Virus record (IMG/VR): IMGVR_UViG_3300029893_000017
Span: 1-44,468 of that record
Direction: 5' to 3' (one strand)
DNA from: a virus
Length of the DNA: 44,468 nt
Shown: piece by piece, positions 37,432 to 44,468 of the stretch
How positions within the stretch are numbered: position 1 is the first letter of the stretch
Layout: each line of letters opens with the position of its first letter
Translations under genes and position numbers: made by a program
The notes under the pieces: generated by a model
What the model saw: the letters and a program-made list of their open reading frames with translations, nothing else
What the model was told of the DNA's origin: nothing
Databases searched by the model: none

Positions 37432-37448
37432 CAGAGTGCGTCACTCTG
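37432..37448. promoter_or_regulatory. Inverted repeat next to the tandem terminators
   Basis: CAGAGTG and CACTCTG form perfect 7-bp arms around CGT, directly ahead (minus strand) of the first terminator hairpin. It could be an operator or a third hairpin of an attenuator. Confidence 0.45.
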
Positions 37449-37477
37449 GAACAGATTATACCATAAGTGTCGCCGGT

Positions 37478-38128
37478 TTAGAAGCTAAGTTCGCACACTA
37501 CGATAACATTCGTGTCGGATAGCGCGTTCCACGTCGTGCCAGCCGTGATGCCGCTCACCAGTCGCGCGTGCCATTCGGCCGTCGTGTTGCTGGTCTGCCG
37601 TATCATCGGCAACCACACTAGATTCTGAAAACCTGTTGCGGAGGCAAGCGACCCGCCAAATGCGCTAATCAGATAGTAGGCGTTTGGTACGCTGGCGTGG
37701 TTGATAACCGCCGCCGACTGCGATCCCTCGATCGGCGGCGTGCTCACAAGCAACACATCGCGGACAAGCAAGTATCGCCTGCGCGCGTCATAAACCTGCG
37801 CGCCAGCTCCGTCGAGCACACGGAGCCCCCATCCAGCGGAATCTGCCAGCGCGCCGTCGCCGTCGAGGATGGCGTAGCCAACGGTCCCGGCGGCATCTGC
37901 GAAGAACCGAACCTGATCCTTTGAGTCGGGAGAGGATGCCCCACCGACGAAGATGCCACCCGGCTGGATAAGCAGAATCGGCGTATCCGATCTTGCACCG
38001 AAGGACAGGGTATGCTCCGTGTCGGCGGAAACAGACATGCTTCCAGACGAGAAAACAGAGTGGTTGCGGAAATCGGCATCTACGACAACATCACTGCTGT
38101 CGTTCTTGATCCTGAACCCAAAGCTCAT
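37478..38128 (-). CDS. Tail-associated protein (216 aa)
   Basis: A 216-residue beta-rich protein. MSFGFRIKNDSSDVVVDADFRN at the start is the sort of N-terminus seen in small tail or tail-tip proteins encoded after a J-like gene. The rest is a repeat of short strands (LLIQPGGIFVGG, GYAILDGDG, WGLRVLDGAGAQVYD). It is likely a virion surface or baseplate-like protein. ATGA overlap with the gene before it. Confidence 0.65.
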   Translation of the reverse strand: MSFGFRIKNDSSDVVVDADFRNHSVFSSGSMSVSADTEHTLSFGARSDTPILLIQPGGIFVGGASSPDSKDQVRFFADAAGTVGYAILDGDGALADSAGWGLRVLDGAGAQVYDARRRYLLVRDVLLVSTPPIEGSQSAAVINHASVPNAYYLISAFGGSLASATGFQNLVWLPMIRQTSNTTAEWHARLVSGITAGTTWNALSDTNVIVVCELSF

Positions 38129-38418
38129 TTGTAGTGAACAACCACCAGTAGGCTTGCCGATTGCGAGTCGGCTGCGGCATTGATCGGCTGATAGAACACT
38201 GTGTTACCCGATACTGTTACACGGTGCGGTGCCCGATGCGCCCCGGTCTCACGCTTGACCGCGAAGGCGTCCCCCTTCGTGCCGTCGAAACCGATTGGCG
38301 ACACCGACCCGCTTGCGCTGCGCGCTAACAGCTGGGTGTAGATCACTCGCGTCATGCGGTCGGTCACGTTCAGCCGGACGTTCCCAGAGGCGTCGTAAAC
38401 CTTGAATCCGTAGGACAT
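38125..38418 (-). CDS. Tail-associated protein (97 aa)
   Basis: A 97-residue beta-rich protein overlapping both neighbours. Its MSYGFKVYDASGNVRLNVTDR opening resembles the start of the following gene and the end of the J-like protein before it (IRVYDASGVLRVELG), so the three share one small beta motif. Probably a minor tail component. Function not established. Confidence 0.65.
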   Translation of the reverse strand: MSYGFKVYDASGNVRLNVTDRMTRVIYTQLLARSASGSVSPIGFDGTKGDAFAVKRETGAHRAPHRVTVSGNTVFYQPINAAADSQSASLLVVVHYK

Positions 38419-39185
38419 TAGGCCGAGAGCTGCCCCAGCTCGACACGCAGGACGCCGCTTGCGTCGTACACGCGGATCACATTATTGAAGATCTCAAGCC
38501 GAGCGCCCGTGGCGGCGCTGCGGATCGTGGCGTTGCCTTGGTTGTCCACGAGGAACTTGTTGTTGATGTTCAGGCTGCCGGCTGTGATGCTGCCAAGGTC
38601 CGCGCTAATAGCGGCTAGGTTGGCGACTTGCAGCTTGTCGGCCGTGAGCGTCCCGGCAGCGACGTTCGCGCCGAGAATCTGCGCCGCAGTGGCCGGCGTG
38701 CCGTTGATCGCGTTGAACGGGCCGGTGATGTTCGATGTGGAGACCGACCGCGCCCAGTAGTAATACTGAATCCCGCTGTCCCCGATCTCGTCCGCATACA
38801 GCCCGCCCGGTGCCGAACCGCGCAAGTACGCTTGCGCGAGATCATCCACGGATGCGCGCCAGATCTCCGTGTGCGAGTGGTTGCCGTATTTGTTGTGCGG
38901 GTTGTCGAACGCGACGAGGATCGCCATGACGGCCGCGTTCGCCGACAGGTTCGTCGGAGCGGGCGGCACGGTCAGATCAGCGACGGTGTTCGCCTGTACC
39001 GCGCTGGCCTCGCTCTTGCTGTACCGGACGCCCTTGTGAACGTAATCGGCGAGACCGGAGTTGACGAGATCCTTGACCGTTACGAAGCGATCGAGGATGT
39101 TCCCGCGATCACCGATCGCGACTTCAAGTATCTCGCGGATTCGCTCTAGGAATCGCGGGCTGTTGGGCTTTGGGATACCGGACAT
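38418..39185 (-). CDS. J-like central tail protein, C-terminal type (255 aa)
   Basis: A 255-residue protein. The second half (AQILGANVAAGTLTADKLQ, LAAISADLGSITAGSLNI, FLVDNQGNATIRSAATG) is the pattern of the C-terminal part of lambda gpJ and related central tail-fibre proteins, and the middle (NLSANAAVMAILVAFDNP) is fibronectin-like. It is much shorter than full gpJ, so it represents only the distal, receptor-proximal module. It probably sits at the tail tip. Its start lies one base from the stop of the preceding structural gene. Confidence 0.75.
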   Translation of the reverse strand: MSGIPKPNSPRFLERIREILEVAIGDRGNILDRFVTVKDLVNSGLADYVHKGVRYSKSEASAVQANTVADLTVPPAPTNLSANAAVMAILVAFDNPHNKYGNHSHTEIWRASVDDLAQAYLRGSAPGGLYADEIGDSGIQYYYWARSVSTSNITGPFNAINGTPATAAQILGANVAAGTLTADKLQVANLAAISADLGSITAGSLNINNKFLVDNQGNATIRSAATGARLEIFNNVIRVYDASGVLRVELGQLSA

Positions 39186-40823
39186 TTACTCCCCCAAACG
39201 AATCACGTCACCGACGGACGCGGCCATGACAACGTAGCGCACCTTCGCCGTGCCCTCGATCTCAACTTCCCAGCGGTTTGCGAGGTAGTTGCTCGGCAGC
39301 ACGAACGGGAGGTTGTTGGCAACCGCCTCCGTGTGCTTGAGCGCGCCGTCGGCGTAGAGCCGGAACGTGACGGGGTAGCTGTATGCTTCCACCTTCGCCG
39401 CGCCGTAGTTCGACGGGGCGCGTGTCAGGTATAGCTTCGAGCGCCACTTCGCCGTGCGGTACGTAGCCCCGCCCTGCCACTTCACGATGTCGTCGCCCAC
39501 CTGAAGGAACAGCGCACCGAGGTTCTTGTCCTCGTAGCCGGCCGTGGCGTAGAGGCTCATCCGCATGAAGTCCTTGCGCCGCGGATCGAAGATCAGGCAG
39601 CCCTGCGTGCCGTTGTCGTAGAAGATCACGCACAGCTCGCCGTAGCGGTAGGCGTGCATGGTGTACGGGTTGTACGCGCGCCACTGTTCCGGCGTCACCA
39701 CGCCCTCGGTCGCCAGCTCGAAGCGGCTGCTGCTGGCGAGCACGATGCCGTCCGCAGTCCCGTAGAGGACGAAGTGCCCCATGTCCACCATGAACCGCGA
39801 CGACACGCACGGGTAAGGCATTTCGATGCGCTCGAAGCTCATCGAGTCTGGGCTGCTGCCGATGGCGATGTACGGCTGGCCGGTCGTGCCGACGACGATG
39901 CTATTAGCGCACGCGCCGATGGCGACGATGGGGTACGAGCTGGTCTTTCGGTAGCCGAGCGGCCAAGCGTGCGGCTGGTACGGCTCGCTGATGCAGAGCT
40001 GGTTCTTGGAGATACCGGCAAGCATCCCGTTGCCGATGTCCACGAGCCCCTTGAGATCGTCGGGCGGAGGCAGCCAGTCGGTAGACGGCAGCGCCTCGCC
40101 GAGCGCCGTGTCGGCGATCGCGTCGTTGTATGTGGCGGTCGCTACCGGGATGTCGGCGACGAACTGGTACTCCGCGCCGTTGTTGCCCGTGTTCACGCGG
40201 TAGATGCGCTTGACCGTGATGTTGTACTCGCCACCCGGCGCACCTGAGAAGTTGCTGAGATCCACCGTCTGCCCGCTGCGCCATTCGACCGGATTGCTAG
40301 GCGCTGACGGCGGGCCTTCCTCGTTCTTCTCGGAGACGTACGTGTACACGTACACGCGGCGCTCGGGCACTTCGTTGGGGTCAGTCGCCGCGCCGTTGAT
40401 AAGCGCGGAGATCGGCGTCGCGGGGGTGGGCACGCCCAGCCGGTACGATGAGTTGGGGTAGTCAGTGCCGCCGCCGGCGGTCACGAGACCGGCGTAGGTC
40501 ATCTTCGGATACGCGCCGTCGCCGGTGTAGTACGTGCGCTCCTCGGTGTCGCCCGCGATCGGGCCGCGCACGACGTTGACTTCGTTGAGCCAGTGCAGCC
40601 AGTAGCCATTGTTCTGCCCCGGCGTGTTGCCCCAGCGGTAGATCGTTTTCTTCGTCCCGACCTTTGTGGGCGTGTTCTCGAACAGATCCGTCTTGATCGC
40701 CGCGAGCGCGCCCGTCAGAAGGTCGCAATTTTCGGCGATCTGCGCGCGGTTGTTGTCGAGCAGATGCGGTTCAACGCCGGGACGTTCGCCCTCGAACGGC
40801 GTGATGATGATGGGCTGCGCCAT
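39186..40823 (-). CDS. Structural (tail) protein, 545 aa
   Basis: A 545-residue beta-rich protein. It opens IIITPFEGERPGVEPHLLDN, has a fibronectin-like region near residues 200-260 (EGPPSAPSNPVEW ... YRVNTGNNGAEYQF) and later repeated strands (AIGSSPDSMSFERIEMPYP, GYEDKNLGALFLQVGDD) that look like a beta-propeller or tailspike stem. ATG at 40823 is used; the upstream extension of the ORF is a shadow of the next gene. It lies between a membrane-helix protein and the J-like gene, so a tail-tube/needle or receptor-binding role is likely. The precise role is unknown. Confidence 0.7.
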   Translation of the reverse strand: MAQPIIITPFEGERPGVEPHLLDNNRAQIAENCDLLTGALAAIKTDLFENTPTKVGTKKTIYRWGNTPGQNNGYWLHWLNEVNVVRGPIAGDTEERTYYTGDGAYPKMTYAGLVTAGGGTDYPNSSYRLGVPTPATPISALINGAATDPNEVPERRVYVYTYVSEKNEEGPPSAPSNPVEWRSGQTVDLSNFSGAPGGEYNITVKRIYRVNTGNNGAEYQFVADIPVATATYNDAIADTALGEALPSTDWLPPPDDLKGLVDIGNGMLAGISKNQLCISEPYQPHAWPLGYRKTSSYPIVAIGACANSIVVGTTGQPYIAIGSSPDSMSFERIEMPYPCVSSRFMVDMGHFVLYGTADGIVLASSSRFELATEGVVTPEQWRAYNPYTMHAYRYGELCVIFYDNGTQGCLIFDPRRKDFMRMSLYATAGYEDKNLGALFLQVGDDIVKWQGGATYRTAKWRSKLYLTRAPSNYGAAKVEAYSYPVTFRLYADGALKHTEAVANNLPFVLPSNYLANRWEVEIEGTAKVRYVVMAASVGDVIRLGE

Positions 40824-40825
40824 GC

Positions 40826-41380
40826 TTACTTGTTCCCCTTGCTGGCGGGACGCACGCCGAACCACCAGAGCGTGCAGGCGGTCGAGACGTAGAGGACGGT
40901 GTAGACGATCTGCTTGACGATCTCGGCTATCGTGGTTGCGTCGAGCGCGGCCTTGATGCCGCCGAGTGCTTCGATGAATGCGTAGAACATCCACGTCACG
41001 AGACCGGCCATGTACCACGTGACGCCAGGACGAGTGATGCCGCGGAACCAGTCCACGAACAGGAACCATTTGCTGTTAGCGGCTGTCGCGCCGGTCGCGT
41101 ATGCGGCCTTATCGTGTCCGTAGGACTGCCCCATGACGTTGATCTCGGCGACTTCCTTCGAGGCGTCGGCCTCGATGTTGGCGATCTTCGCGCGGCCCTC
41201 TATTTCGAGCCTCGTCACTTCGATGTCGATCTTCCGCATTTCCTGATCGTGCGCGAACTTCGCTTCCTGCTGCTTGCCGAGTTCCTTCGTCTTGAAGTAG
41301 TCGAACACGTGCGAGCCGATAGCGCCGAGCAGGCCGGTCGCGCCGCCGCCGATGATAGAAGTCAGGATGCCCTCAAACAT
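40826..41380 (-). CDS. Membrane/virion protein with a coiled coil (184 aa)
   Basis: A 184-residue protein: a hydrophobic glycine-rich start (LTSIIGGGATGLLGAIGSHV), a long charged helix (QQEAKFAHDQEMRKIDIEV ... KIANIEADASKEVAEI), then two membrane segments (YMAGLVTWMFYAFIEAL and IVYTVLYVSTACTLWWF). This layout occurs in phage structural-region proteins that are annotated as holin-like or as membrane-penetrating tail components. It lies between the tail gene and the lysis-region genes. Either role is possible. Confidence 0.65.
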   Translation of the reverse strand: MFEGILTSIIGGGATGLLGAIGSHVFDYFKTKELGKQQEAKFAHDQEMRKIDIEVTRLEIEGRAKIANIEADASKEVAEINVMGQSYGHDKAAYATGATAANSKWFLFVDWFRGITRPGVTWYMAGLVTWMFYAFIEALGGIKAALDATTIAEIVKQIVYTVLYVSTACTLWWFGVRPASKGNK

Positions 41381-41383
41381 GGT

Positions 41384-41806
41384 TCAAAACCTCTCGATGA
41401 TGTCGAGCGTGAATGGTTCGCGCTTCAGTGCGTCCGCATGGAGTCGGACTGCCGTCGCCGAGTTGAGTACCGCCTTCTGCCCGTGGACGACGCCGACCGT
41501 CATGCCCGGTAGCAGGCAGCCGTAGGAATGGGAGATCATTCCCTTCTCCCGATCGCCCGCGACGTTCCCCGAGTGAACGAGGATCGCCGAGCGGCCCGGG
41601 ACGCCGTGTAGCAGGTAGGCCATGCCGTGCCGAACGGTCTTGACCCACGTGGCCCTGTAGCGCCCTGCCGGGATGCGGGAGAACGTCGGGCGGTTGTCAC
41701 GCCACGGCAGCTCTATGTTCACGCACAGCGGCTTGCCGTCGAGCAGCCACAAGCCAATAGTTCCCTGCTCCGACTCACTGAGTCGGATCAACGTAGCGTG
41801 CTGCAT
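41384..41806 (-). CDS. DUF5675-like protein in the lysis region
   Basis: A 140-residue protein resembling the DUF5675 family: GTIGLWLLDGKPLCVNIELP, SRIPAGRYRATWVKTVRHG, and a GNVAGDREKGMISHSYGCLL segment in which histidine, aspartate, serine and cysteine could form an active site. Family members often lie beside holins, and a peptidoglycan-related or L,D-transpeptidase-like role has been suggested by their context. ATG at 41806 is used; the ORF extension upstream covers the holin gene. No other endolysin candidate is in the window. Confidence 0.7.
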   Translation of the reverse strand: MQHATLIRLSESEQGTIGLWLLDGKPLCVNIELPWRDNRPTFSRIPAGRYRATWVKTVRHGMAYLLHGVPGRSAILVHSGNVAGDREKGMISHSYGCLLPGMTVGVVHGQKAVLNSATAVRLHADALKREPFTLDIIERF

Positions 41807-41811
41807 GGGAT

Positions 41812-42084
41812 CTACTTCTTGGCGATGATGCGCTGGAACATCAGCTCCAACGCGCTCGTGCCGAGGCTTGCCAGTGCGGCGGCTGCGCCGAGCTGTGCTT
41901 CCCACGGGACGCTGGGGAACGCGATCAGTATGAGTGAACTGGCGGAGCCGAGAGCGGCGCTCGACAAGATCCTGCCGATGACTACGCGCCACGTCAGCCG
42001 CTCCTTGCTGGCTAATAGCTGTCCGAGTCCTGCGAGGATTCCGATAGTCATAAGGCCAACTACGTTCGCGCTTTCTTTATCCAT
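41812..42084 (-). CDS. Holin (LydA-like, three helices)
   Basis: A 90-residue membrane protein with three hydrophobic segments: residues ~8-25 (VVGLMTIGILAGLGQLLA), ~33-53 (VIGRILSSAALGSASSLILI) and ~60-82 (AQLGAAAALASLGTSALELM), separated by short charged turns. This is the size and plan of P1 LydA-type holins, which open the inner membrane at lysis. An in-frame ATG 14 codons upstream (42126) adds a basic KQKQNRRSGF and could give a second form. It neighbours the DUF5675-like gene. Confidence 0.75.
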   Translation of the reverse strand: MDKESANVVGLMTIGILAGLGQLLASKERLTWRVVIGRILSSAALGSASSLILIAFPSVPWEAQLGAAAALASLGTSALELMFQRIIAKK

Positions 42085-42113
42085 GAAACCTGAGCGCCTG
42101 TTCTGCTTCTGTT

Positions 42114-42548
42114 TTATGCCGGCCATGCGGGAACTACCGCATTGACCTCCGCCAACGTGCTCGCCGCATCGACTTGCGCTTTCGCGCTCGATTCTGCCGC
42201 GCGCACAGATCCGATCCACGTCCATACCGATCGACGCGATTCGATCTCGGCGTCCTCGGCCGGGGTGCGCGAAACGCGCGTCCCTTTGTCCACCAGCTCA
42301 AGCGTGCGAGCGAGCATGTTGAGCTGCTGGCGCATCGGGTATCGCGCGTCGATGCGGCTGTCGGCTTCGGCGGAGATCTCAGCCTTGCGGCGTGACTTTA
42401 TCTCGTTCAGCGTCTCGGCAGGCTCAGGAGTGTTGCCCGCCGCGAGCCACTCCTGATACTCGTCCCAGTCGCGGTTTCCTGCTGCTTCCGGTATGAAGGC
42501 GCTATCGGAGAGGCGGACGACACCGCCAAACGGGTTCAGTTTGTACAC
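42114..42548 (-). CDS. Tail-fibre assembly-like protein (144 aa)
   Basis: A 144-residue protein directly after the tail-fibre gene, the usual place for a fibre chaperone. NPFGGVVRLSDSAFIPEAAGN followed by DWDEYQEWLAAGNTPEPAE is typical of this group: a short strand domain, then a DW-x-x-Y-x-x-W-L-A-x-G-N-x-P motif. The C-terminal half is a charged helix. It may assist fibre folding or cap the fibre. Confidence 0.75.
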   Translation of the reverse strand: MYKLNPFGGVVRLSDSAFIPEAAGNRDWDEYQEWLAAGNTPEPAETLNEIKSRRKAEISAEADSRIDARYPMRQQLNMLARTLELVDKGTRVSRTPAEDAEIESRRSVWTWIGSVRAAESSAKAQVDAASTLAEVNAVVPAWPA

Positions 42549-42559
42549 GGCGATCTCCT

Positions 42560-44468
42560 TTAGATGCGCGCGTCTGCTACGTAGTGGAACATATAACCTG
42601 ACTTTAAGGTAGCGTTATCATTCCAGTACACGATGCATCCGGTCTCGCCCGCTTGCGCCACCGAAGCGGCTCTATCGAGGTTATAGGCGGTTTCGCGCAG
42701 ATACCCGGAAGCGCCAGTGTTGGCCGAATAGATGACGACGGTTGCCGCAGCGCGCTTTGGCGCGCGATAAAGGACGGTGGCTGTAAGAAACCCAGTCCCG
42801 TCAGCGGGTACTTGGACATGGTGGTGACCGGGAGCGTCAATCGTGCCGAGTGCTGTGGAGTAGTTATAGCTCTTTTCGTAGTACCGCTGGCACAACGAAA
42901 GCTGCTCTGCGAAGCTCGGGATGTAGATGTTGTCTGCGTCAAAGCCAGCGACGAGTCGCACGTCGGCTATTTTGATGTAGTTGTTCACCGCGTCTGCCAA
43001 ATTAACCTGCGATGCCGTCGCGAAGAATTGACCGTTCTGCCATGATCCAGCGGTCGTCTGGTACGTCGTTCCTGCGGCAAAGGTGATGTCCAGACGAATC
43101 CCAACCCCATTGGTGAAGTCCCACGTTCCGCCAACAGGCGCAGCGGAAATCGTTATCGTCTTTTTCTCCCAAGTATCGGCCGCGTTGATTGTGAACTCCG
43201 AGACAAAACTTCGGTCGGAGGCGTTGTTCCGAAGGGCAACACAGTACGTCCCCGGCTTGTTGCTCTTTACCCAGAACTGGACGCTCTGCACCTGCTGGTA
43301 AAGAGGAGCGTAGTCGTAGCCCTCAGCGCGAATGGACGTAAATGCGTAGTCGCCTGCGGCGACAGATGGGTCCGCAGCCGTAACTAACGCCTTATACGAG
43401 TAGTTGATACTGCGGCCGGCACTGGCCGGCGGCGGGACATCAGCGTCCCTCGAAATCGTCCATGTACCCTGCGCCGCAACATCAAACACCGTCATGTCTG
43501 CGACTTTCGCCGAAGCAGACAGTCCAGCAAAACTCGTTGCTACCTGCCACACTCTGAAGTCCCCGTTGATGAGGACGTTGCGCTTCAGCAGGCCGACGTG
43601 CTCGTAGCCCGTCTCGTCGCTCTTGACGGCGAGCCCCTTGCCCTTCGCGCCAGAAACGGAGGCCGGAAGGCGCACGCCCCAATCGGCGGCTTTTTCAGAC
43701 CAGTGCTTCGCGCTGTACTTGCCCGGGGAGAACGTGATCTGCACGTCCTCGGTCTGGTCGGCCCACTCGCTCGCGCGCGCCTCGGCCATGCCGGCGTTGG
43801 TCTCCGCGAGCTGCGCGGCGTTGCGCGCCGCCTCGGCTGCGGCCTGCGCGGTCTCGGCGTTGGTCTCTGCTGCCTCCGCTCCGGTGCGCGCCGTCTGCGC
43901 TGCGGTCGCGCTATTAGCTGCGTTCGTCTCGCTCGTGGCGGCGGCGCTTGCGCTCGCAGCCGCTGCGGCTGCCTGCGCTGCCGCGTCACCAACATAGTCC
44001 ACCCATGCCGTGCCGCTGTAGACTTTCAGACGGTTTGATCCCGTATGCCAATAAAGCGCGCCGGTAAGCAGCGCGTTTCCGTCGTTGTCGAGTGACGGAT
44101 CTGCCGCCTTAGCTCCGAGATAGCGGTCGTCGAACGAATCGAGCGCAAGCTCCGCAGCCGCTTGAGCTGCCTCGGCGTTGGTCTCGGCCGTCTCGGCGTT
44201 CGTCTCTGCTACGAGCGCCGCATCACGGGCTGCCTCAGCAGCCGCCTGTGCCGACTGCGCCCCGGTCTGTGCCGCCTCTGCGCCTGTGCGCGCGACGACA
44301 GCCGCGTCTCGCGCAGCTTCCGCTGCGGCTTGTGCCGATTCTGCGTTGACCTCGGCCAGCTCGGCGTTGGTCTCGGCCGTCTCGGCCGCGACTCGCGCAA
44401 CCTCAGCCGCCTGCGCTGCGATAGCACCCTCGGGCTTGCCGGGGTACGGAGGGAGCGCGGCGATGTCG
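42560..44468 (-). CDS. Tail fibre, N-terminus beyond the window
   Basis: An open frame of at least 635 codons that runs past the right edge without a start. A visible GTG at 44002 is internal, because the frame continues upstream as SFDDRYLGAKAADPSLDNDG and LKVYSGTAWVDYVGD, common tail-fibre sequences. Two alanine/glutamate-rich repeat blocks (AETNAE-type, 44150-44430 and 43760-43990) form a triple-helical coiled-coil shaft. The last ~430 residues are beta-rich (YAFTSIRAEGYDYAPLYQ, FAAGTTYQTTAGSWQNGQFF, CQRYYEKSYNYS), typical of the receptor-binding tip. It determines host adsorption. Confidence 0.88.
   Translation of the reverse strand, partial: DIAALPPYPGKPEGAIAAQAAEVARVAAETAETNAELAEVNAESAQAAAEAARDAAVVARTGAEAAQTGAQSAQAAAEAARDAALVAETNAETAETNAEAAQAAAELALDSFDDRYLGAKAADPSLDNDGNALLTGALYWHTGSNRLKVYSGTAWVDYVGDAAAQAAAAAASASAAATSETNAANSATAAQTARTGAEAAETNAETAQAAAEAARNAAQLAETNAGMAEARASEWADQTEDVQITFSPGKYSAKHWSEKAADWGVRLPASVSGAKGKGLAVKSDETGYEHVGLLKRNVLINGDFRVWQVATSFAGLSASAKVADMTVFDVAAQGTWTISRDADVPPPASAGRSINYSYKALVTAADPSVAAGDYAFTSIRAEGYDYAPLYQQVQSVQFWVKSNKPGTYCVALRNNASDRSFVSEFTINAADTWEKKTITISAAPVGGTWDFTNGVGIRLDITFAAGTTYQTTAGSWQNGQFFATASQVNLADAVNNYIKIADVRLVAGFDADNIYIPSFAEQLSLCQRYYEKSYNYSTALGTIDAPGHHHVQVPADGTGFLTATVLYRAPKRAAATVVIYSANTGASGYLRETAYNLDRAASVAQAGETGCIVYWNDNATLKSGYMFHYVADARI

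Larger units (their letters stand above)
2400..43918. repeat. Dispersed 9-bp near-palindrome GCTANYAGC, 36 copies
   Basis: Starts of GCTAATAGC or its complement: 2747, 3836, 6006, 6880, 11021, 15387, 16537, 19223, 24118, 27924, 29125, 38604, 39900, 42011, 43910. Of GCTAACAGC or complement: 4687, 5273, 9832, 11946, 12304, 18465, 21879, 33087, 38324, 41072. Of GCTATCAGC or complement: 2400, 7890, 17344, 19979, 22500, 29506, 34938. Of GCTACTAGC or complement: 8037, 20363, 23078, 31570. Copies lie in all modules, in either gene orientation and in different reading frames, and flanking bases are not conserved. Confidence 0.85.

Noticed and set aside
44002-44002. GTG at 44002 as the tail-fibre start
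   Set aside because: The same frame is open upstream to the window edge and reads typical tail-fibre sequence, so the gene is partial, not started here.
1-44468. CRISPR arrays, insertion sequences, transposase genes, rRNA
   Set aside because: I saw no regularly spaced repeats with unique spacers and no transposase-like or rRNA sequence on either strand. The only tandem arrays are those reported.

Overview
The window is a GC-rich stretch of a temperate, podovirus-like bacteriophage genome. The best family match I can make from memory is the Bcep22-like group that infects Burkholderia and related beta/gammaproteobacteria. The reasons are a giant (3810-residue) adenine-methyltransferase/SF2-helicase 'polyvalent' virion protein, a strand-switched modular layout, an integrase with a tRNA-type attachment site, and a J-like tail protein followed by holin and tail-fibre genes. 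No genus can be fixed from sequence alone. An intact attP-like site lies inside the window with phage genes on both sides, so this reads as the free (circular or permuted) phage form, not an integrated prophage. Terminase, portal, capsid and an obvious endolysin are absent and presumably lie outside the window.

Layout. (1) 1-5990, plus strand: a MoxR-like AAA+ ATPase and a partner that resembles a degenerate VWA protein, then a run of very small, tightly overlapped accessory genes (zinc ribbons, one-helix membrane peptides, a lipoprotein) ending in a strong terminator. A complete hammerhead ribozyme sits on the stop codon of the second gene. (2) 6010-13450, minus strand: DNA metabolism and replication (dNMP kinase, truncated HD protein, RuvC-like resolvase, Ref-like nuclease, dUTPase, DnaB helicase, replisome-organiser-like protein). 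(3) 13450-13700: divergent control region with facing promoters, inverted and direct repeats and an orphan terminator. (4) 13696-20274, plus strand: an HNH endonuclease gene split by a 699-bp insertion carrying an XRE repressor, then RecT/YqaJ recombination genes, a second HNH gene broken by a TGA, SSB, an excisionase-like HTH protein and MazG. (5) 20225-21700: integrase (minus strand), tRNA-derived attP core and arm-type repeats. (6) 21685-22160: two small plus-strand genes. (7) 22138-44468, minus strand: Fis-HTH/phosphoesterase, the giant protein, two internal virion proteins, tandem terminators, tail proteins, holin, and a tail fibre that runs off the window.

The most unusual signals are: a 9-bp near-palindrome, GCTANYAGC, scattered at least 36 times through the window at roughly one per 1.2 kb where about two would be expected; the hammerhead ribozyme; the repressor cassette bounded by perfect 44-bp direct repeats whose loss would rebuild a full-length HNH gene; and a 136-codon ORF nested in another frame inside the giant gene. 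All functional names rest on motif recognition by eye; no database search was possible.
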